From Actinomycetota bacterium (GTDB taxonomy: Bacteria; Actinomycetota; Actinomycetes; Actinomycetales; Microbacteriaceae), in assembly GCA_018268435.1 (NCBI GenBank), contig JAFDWP010000259.1, positions 1 to 43,106 of the forward strand: a DNA stretch of 43,106 nucleotides, given 5' to 3'. Position 1 is the stretch's first letter; each line of letters begins with the position of its first letter. A program made the translations under genes and the position numbers. Shown here piece after piece: positions 39,690-43,106 of the stretch. The notes beneath the pieces were generated by a model. That model made no database searches. It was given only the letters and a program-made list of their open reading frames with translations, and had not been told where the DNA came from.

Positions 39690-40654
39690 TGAGATTCCTC
39701 CCCACTGAAGAACAGGTCGCCTTCGCCGAGGCGATCGACGACATCGTCGAGAGCGCCGGCGGAGCCGACATCGCCCGAGCCTGGGCCGACGGGGACACCG
39801 CCGCGGGCCTCGCCCTGTGGGAGCAGTTCGCCGAGCTCGGCCTGCTCGGACTGCGCGTGAGCGAGGCCGAGGGGGGCTTCGGCGGATCGCTGAGCGACCT
39901 GGTCGTCGTCTTCGAGCGCCTCGGCTACCACGGCGTGCCCGGCCCCTACCTCGAGACGGTCGCGCTGCTGCCCGGCCTGGTCGATGAGACCGCGCGCGCC
40001 GAGCTCGCCGCGGGTGCGATCGCGACGGCGTCCGTCGACGACGTCGCCCCGGCCGCCGTCGACGCCGCGGTCGCCGCGCACCGGTTCCTCGTGCGCGACG
40101 GCGCCCTGCACCGCGGGACGATCGCGGAGGAGTTCGAGTCGGTCGCCCCGACCCGTCGTCCGGCACGGCTCGCGCCGGACGACGCCGGAACGCCGCTCGA
40201 TCCCGAGGTCCTCGACGCGGCGCTCAACGAGGCCGCCCTCGCCGCGGCCGCGATGCTCGTCGGCGCGGGTGAGCGGATGCTCGACGAGGCCGTCGCCTAC
40301 GCGCAGATCCGCGAGCAGTTCGGGCGTCCGATCGGCGAGTTCCAGGCGCTCAAGCACCAGCTCGCGAACGTGCGGGTGGCGCTGAGCTTCGCCCGCCCGC
40401 TGATCTGGAACGCGGCGCTGCGGGCCGGGGAGGACGACGCGGACCGCGCCGTCTCGGCCGCGAAGGTCGCCGCCTCCGACGCCGCGATGCTCGCGGCCCG
40501 CGTCTCGCTGCAGGTGCACGGCGCGATCGGGTACACCGCCGAGCACACGCTGCGGATCTGGCTGGGTCTGGCGCCCGCGCTCTCCGCGGCCTGGGGCACC
40601 CCGGCGTTCCACCGCGCGCGCATCGCGCGCGACATCCTCGCGAAGGAGCTGTGA
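39689..40654 (+). CDS. Acyl-CoA dehydrogenase, short subunit (FadE32-like)
   Basis: A 321-residue member with a reduced middle (beta) domain: the WxxxEP and NGxKxW motifs of full-length enzymes are missing, and the region between residues about 105 and 180 is rich in Ala, Asp and Val. The C-terminal domain is kept: YAQIREQFGRPIGEFQALKH (about residues 205-224) and VHGAIGYTAEHTLRIWLGL. The length is like FadE32 (about 322). Probably the partner chain of an alpha2-beta2 dehydrogenase with a neighbour in this operon. Coupled by TGATG overlaps on both sides. Confidence 0.85.
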   Translation: MRFLPTEEQVAFAEAIDDIVESAGGADIARAWADGDTAAGLALWEQFAELGLLGLRVSEAEGGFGGSLSDLVVVFERLGYHGVPGPYLETVALLPGLVDETARAELAAGAIATASVDDVAPAAVDAAVAAHRFLVRDGALHRGTIAEEFESVAPTRRPARLAPDDAGTPLDPEVLDAALNEAALAAAAMLVGAGERMLDEAVAYAQIREQFGRPIGEFQALKHQLANVRVALSFARPLIWNAALRAGEDDADRAVSAAKVAASDAAMLAARVSLQVHGAIGYTAEHTLRIWLGLAPALSAAWGTPAFHRARIARDILAKEL

Positions 40655-41766
40655 TGTCGTTCGAACCAGACGAGGACCAGCAGGAGCTGGTCTCCCTCAT
40701 CCGCGACGTGCTCGGGCAGCGCGCGGACTCCGCGGCCACGCGCACCGCGCTGCGCAGCGCCGAGCGCTTCGACGCGGACCTGTGGCGCCTGCTGTGCGAG
40801 GAGATCGGCATCGCGGGACTGGCGGTGCCGGAGGAGTTCGGCGGCGCCGGCTACACGCTGCGCGAGGAGCAGCTGGTGCTGGAGGAGCTCGGCGCGTCCC
40901 TGGCCCCGACACCGTTCCTGGGCTCGATCGCGATCGCCGCACAGGCGCTCATCGCCTCCGGCGACGAGGACGCGGCGGCCCGGCTGCTGCCCGGCATCGT
41001 GGAGGGATCCTCGAACGCCGCGCTGGCCTGGGCCGACGACGCGGGCCGGTTCGCCCCGGAGCGGGTGCAGGTGCACGCCGCACCCGGTGCCGACTCCTGG
41101 ACGCTCACCGGCACCTGCGGGTTCGTGCTGGACGGAATGCTCGCGGATGTGCTGATCGTGATCGCGCAGACGGCCGACGGGGCGCGGATGTTCGAGGTCG
41201 CCGATGTCGCGGGAGTGGTCCGCGACGACGTCGAGACCATGGATCAGACGCTGCGGCTCGCCTCGCTGCGGTTCGACGGCACGCCCGCGCGTCCGCTCGG
41301 CGCCGCGGACCCCGCCGTGATCGAGCAGGTGCGGGCGCTCGCCCTGGCCGCCGTCGCGGCGGTGCAGGCCGGAACCGCCGCGCGGGCCCTCGCGATGACG
41401 CTGGAGTATTCGAAGCAGCGGGTCCAGTTCGGCCGCCAGATCGGCTCGTTCCAGGCGATCAAGCACCGTCTGGCGGACATGCACGTGCGCTCCGAGGTCG
41501 CTTGCACCGCCTCGCGCGCGGCCGCAGCCGCCCTGGCCGACGGCGCCGCGGACCGCTTCGAGCTCGCGGCCGTCGCGAAGGCGACCTGCTCGGAGGCGCT
41601 CGCCTGGATCGCCTCCGAGACGATCCAGCTGCACGGCGGCATCGCGATCACCTGGGAGCACGACGCGCACCTCGTGTTCAAGCGCGCGCATGCGCTCGGA
41701 CAGCTGTTCGGATCCGCCCGGGAGGAGCGCGCCCGCGCGGAGGCCTGGGCCCTCGCCCGCGTCTGA
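40654..41766 (+). CDS. Acyl-CoA dehydrogenase, third subunit of the operon
   Basis: A 370-residue acyl-CoA dehydrogenase-like protein. N-terminal EDQQELVSLIRDVLGQRADS and GIAGLAVPEEFGGAGYTLRE are classical. The middle domain is present but weak (LTGTCGFVLDGMLADVLIVI replaces NGxKxWxTxA). The C-terminal domain has YSKQRVQFGRQIGSFQAIKH and LHGGIAITWEHDAHLVFKRA. It resembles FadE18/FadE33-like chains that form heteromers. GTG 40651 is an alternative start. Its stop is 10 nt from that of the convergent SnoaL-fold gene, with no hairpin visible. Confidence 0.85.
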   Translation: MSFEPDEDQQELVSLIRDVLGQRADSAATRTALRSAERFDADLWRLLCEEIGIAGLAVPEEFGGAGYTLREEQLVLEELGASLAPTPFLGSIAIAAQALIASGDEDAAARLLPGIVEGSSNAALAWADDAGRFAPERVQVHAAPGADSWTLTGTCGFVLDGMLADVLIVIAQTADGARMFEVADVAGVVRDDVETMDQTLRLASLRFDGTPARPLGAADPAVIEQVRALALAAVAAVQAGTAARALAMTLEYSKQRVQFGRQIGSFQAIKHRLADMHVRSEVACTASRAAAAALADGAADRFELAAVAKATCSEALAWIASETIQLHGGIAITWEHDAHLVFKRAHALGQLFGSAREERARAEAWALARV

Positions 41767-41776
41767 GCGCGGTCGT

Positions 41777-42223
41777 TCATCTGCGCAGCGGCGCGGTCTC
41801 GGTCCAGTCCGTGTACTTGCGCCGCTCGCAGAAGAGCCAGCGCCCCGCGATCCGCACCAGCGTGTCCTCGTAGCGGTCGGCCAGGGTGAACCGCACCCGT
41901 CCGTCCGACGTCTCCTCGATGTGGTGGGCCATGCAGTGCGTGGACGCGCGCGCCCGATCGGCGCCGTCGCCCTCGACGAGGCTCGGGGAGAGCACGTGAC
42001 TCGTCACGACGAACCGGTCGAGGGCCTGGAAGGCACGCTGCAGCTCCGCCCTCCCCTGCGGGGATTCGGCCGGCTCCTGCGCGCGCGGGCGGAACAGCAG
42101 CATCCGGCCGTCCGGGACGAACAGATCGGCCATGTCCGCGTGCCGGCGCTCGTCGGCGAGGCGGCCGTACCGGGCGATGGTCGCGGTGATGCCCCACCAG
42201 TCGGCGAACTCCGGGGCGGTCAC
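41777..42223 (-). CDS. SnoaL/NTF2-fold protein
   Basis: A 148-residue NTF2-like protein (SnoaL_4 type): WWGITATIARYGRLADERRH at the N-terminus, ADLFVPDGRML, THCMAHHIEE and DRYEDTLVRIAGRWLFCERR, the last being the usual C-terminal strand pattern of this family. The fold covers ketosteroid isomerases, ring-hydroxylating dioxygenase beta subunits and polyketide cyclases; no specific reaction can be given. GTG 42223 overlaps the upstream gene's stop (GTGA). Confidence 0.8.
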   Translation of the reverse strand: MTAPEFADWWGITATIARYGRLADERRHADMADLFVPDGRMLLFRPRAQEPAESPQGRAELQRAFQALDRFVVTSHVLSPSLVEGDGADRARASTHCMAHHIEETSDGRVRFTLADRYEDTLVRIAGRWLFCERRKYTDWTETAPLRR

Positions 42224-42837
42224 CCCGTCGCCCCGGCTCGACGGGTGTGCAGCGGGATCGCGGTGCCGACCGGCCAGGACACGCGGCGGCGGTCCGGCTC
42301 CGGCTCGGCCAGCGGCGCGGTCGGACGCAGGCCCGCACGGCTGCGCCGCGCGAGCTCCTGGTAGACGTGCACGCCGTTGCGCTTCCATGCCAGCGCCTCG
42401 TCGTCGAGCGGACCGACCACCCTCGCCGGAGCGCCGAGCACCTTCGACGACGGCGGGATGACGGCGCCCGCGGTGACCACCGCGCCCGCGCCGACGAGGG
42501 AGTCCGCCCCGATCTCCGCGCCGTCCAGGACCGTCGCCCCGATGCCGACCATGGCGTAGGAGCCGATCCGGCAGCCGTGCAGCACCGCCGCATGGCCGAT
42601 GTGGCTGTTCGGCTCGAGCACGGCGTCCGCCCCCGGGAACGCGTGGATCACGCAGGAGTCCTGGACGTTCGACCCCTCCCCGACGAGGATCCGCCCGAAG
42701 TCGCCGCGCAGACTCGCGAACGGCCCGATGTAGCAGCCGGGGCCCACGATCACGTCGCCGATCAGGCTCGCGGTCTCGTGCACGAACGCGGTGGGATCCA
42801 CGACCGGCACGACTCCGTCGAACGCGTAGCAGGGCAT
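42220..42837 (-). CDS. Gamma-carbonic anhydrase / PaaY-like hexapeptide-repeat protein
   Basis: A 205-residue left-handed beta-helix protein with hexapeptide repeats (IGDVIVGPGCYIGPFASLRG). The metal ligands of gamma-carbonic anhydrases are in place: His65 in SNVQDSCVIH, His82 and His87 in HIGHAAVLHG. Relatives such as PaaY and CaiE occur in CoA catabolic operons, where PaaY hydrolyses dead-end CoA thioesters. The C-terminus (about 35 residues, RRSRAGLRPTAPLAEP) is longer and basic. ATG 42837 shares one base with the SDR stop. Confidence 0.87.
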   Translation of the reverse strand: MPCYAFDGVVPVVDPTAFVHETASLIGDVIVGPGCYIGPFASLRGDFGRILVGEGSNVQDSCVIHAFPGADAVLEPNSHIGHAAVLHGCRIGSYAMVGIGATVLDGAEIGADSLVGAGAVVTAGAVIPPSSKVLGAPARVVGPLDDEALAWKRNGVHVYQELARRSRAGLRPTAPLAEPEPDRRRVSWPVGTAIPLHTRRAGATG

Positions 42838-43106
42838 CAGGCGACCTGCCCGCCGTCGATCACGAAGTCCTGGCCGGTGCAGTAGCTGCTCGCATCGCTC
42901 GCGAGGAACGCGACGAGGTTGGAGATCTCCTCCGGGCGCCCCGCGCGCGGGATCGGGATGCGCGAGATGAAGCCGATGCCGGCCCGCGTGTCCTCCGTGA
43001 TCATGGGCGTGTCGACGGCGCCGGGGCACACGGTGTTGACGCGGATCCCGGTCCCGGCGAGCTCGCGCGCCAGCGCCCGGGAGACGCCGCGCAGGCCCCA
43101 CTTCGA
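42837..43106 (-). CDS. Short-chain dehydrogenase, N-terminus beyond window
   Basis: The last 89 codons of an SDR, open to the right edge. It begins SKWGLRGVSRALARELAGTG, which includes the catalytic lysine of YxxSK (the Tyr is outside), then RVNTVCPGAVDTPM and the typical C-terminus SYCTGQDFVIDGGQVA. The KWGLRG pattern recalls FabG3 / 20-beta-hydroxysteroid dehydrogenase-like enzymes. First visible gene of the operon with the gamma-CA-like and SnoaL-fold genes. Confidence 0.85.
   Translation of the reverse strand, partial: SKWGLRGVSRALARELAGTGIRVNTVCPGAVDTPMITEDTRAGIGFISRIPIPRAGRPEEISNLVAFLASDASSYCTGQDFVIDGGQVA

Noticed and set aside
8418..41766. Classic KstR operator (TnnAACnnGTTnnA) controlling the cluster
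   Set aside because: I did not find this motif convincingly in the intergenic regions; the palindromes present are of the KstR2 kind.
1..43106. CRISPR arrays, tRNA or rRNA genes, insertion sequences or integrase genes
   Set aside because: No repeat-spacer pattern, cloverleaf sequence, transposase or integrase was seen, and GC content and codon use look even across the catabolic block, so there is no direct sign of recent mobile transfer.

Overview
The window is a GC-rich chromosomal segment of an actinomycete. A member of the Micrococcales such as a Microbacteriaceae species is my best guess, inferred from very high GC, GTG starts, ATGA/GTGA-coupled operons, a bifunctional PutA and several leaderless promoters; I could not test the taxonomy. 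No tRNA, rRNA, CRISPR array or insertion sequence was seen, and no gene-free stretch exceeds 300 bases (largest is about 200 bases at 27146-27347).

Left flank (1-8371), housekeeping: a bifunctional proline catabolic enzyme (putA, running off the left edge), three consecutive small membrane-anchored proteins of unknown function, a polytopic membrane protein, a THEM6-like thioesterase, a GNAT acetyltransferase and coaE. A perfect 14-bp inverted repeat separates coaE from the catabolic region.

Catabolic region (8418-41766): about 36 genes resembling the KstR2 regulon of mycobacteria and rhodococci, which degrades steroid rings C and D through HIP-CoA. Recognisable members are kstR2, ipdF, ipdC, fadE30, echA20, ipdA, ipdB, fadA6, an Rv3548c-type SDR and a set of acyl-CoA dehydrogenases. 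Subcluster A (8418-20790) holds ipdA-ipdB-ipdC, SDR, ipdF, a two-protein hot-dog hydratase, a quinone oxidoreductase and an ACAD10/11-type dehydrogenase; then a TetR gene with an APH-type kinase, an MBL hydrolase with a thioesterase, and an SDR with kstR2. A LIV-type ABC importer with a CoA ligase follows (20864-27145). Subcluster B (27348-41766) holds SDR, hydratase, two unexpected sugar-type enzymes, echA20, and a second ipdA and ipdB; a second ipdC; fadE30, a second ipdF, and fadA6; and an echA-fadE-fadE-fadE operon.

Nine copies of one palindromic element, fitting AnCAArYGCTwGnT and close to the published KstR2 operator, lie in six control regions of the catabolic block and nowhere else that I noticed. 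This suggests one TetR-controlled regulon fed by the importer and ligase. The main surprises are duplication of the ring-opening genes, a split kinase plus ACAD10/11-type pair known elsewhere for 4-hydroxyacyl-CoA breakdown, and a LIV importer where Mce4 and FadD3 would be expected.

Right edge (41777-43106): a minus-strand operon of an NTF2/SnoaL-fold protein, a gamma-carbonic-anhydrase-like protein and a truncated SDR.
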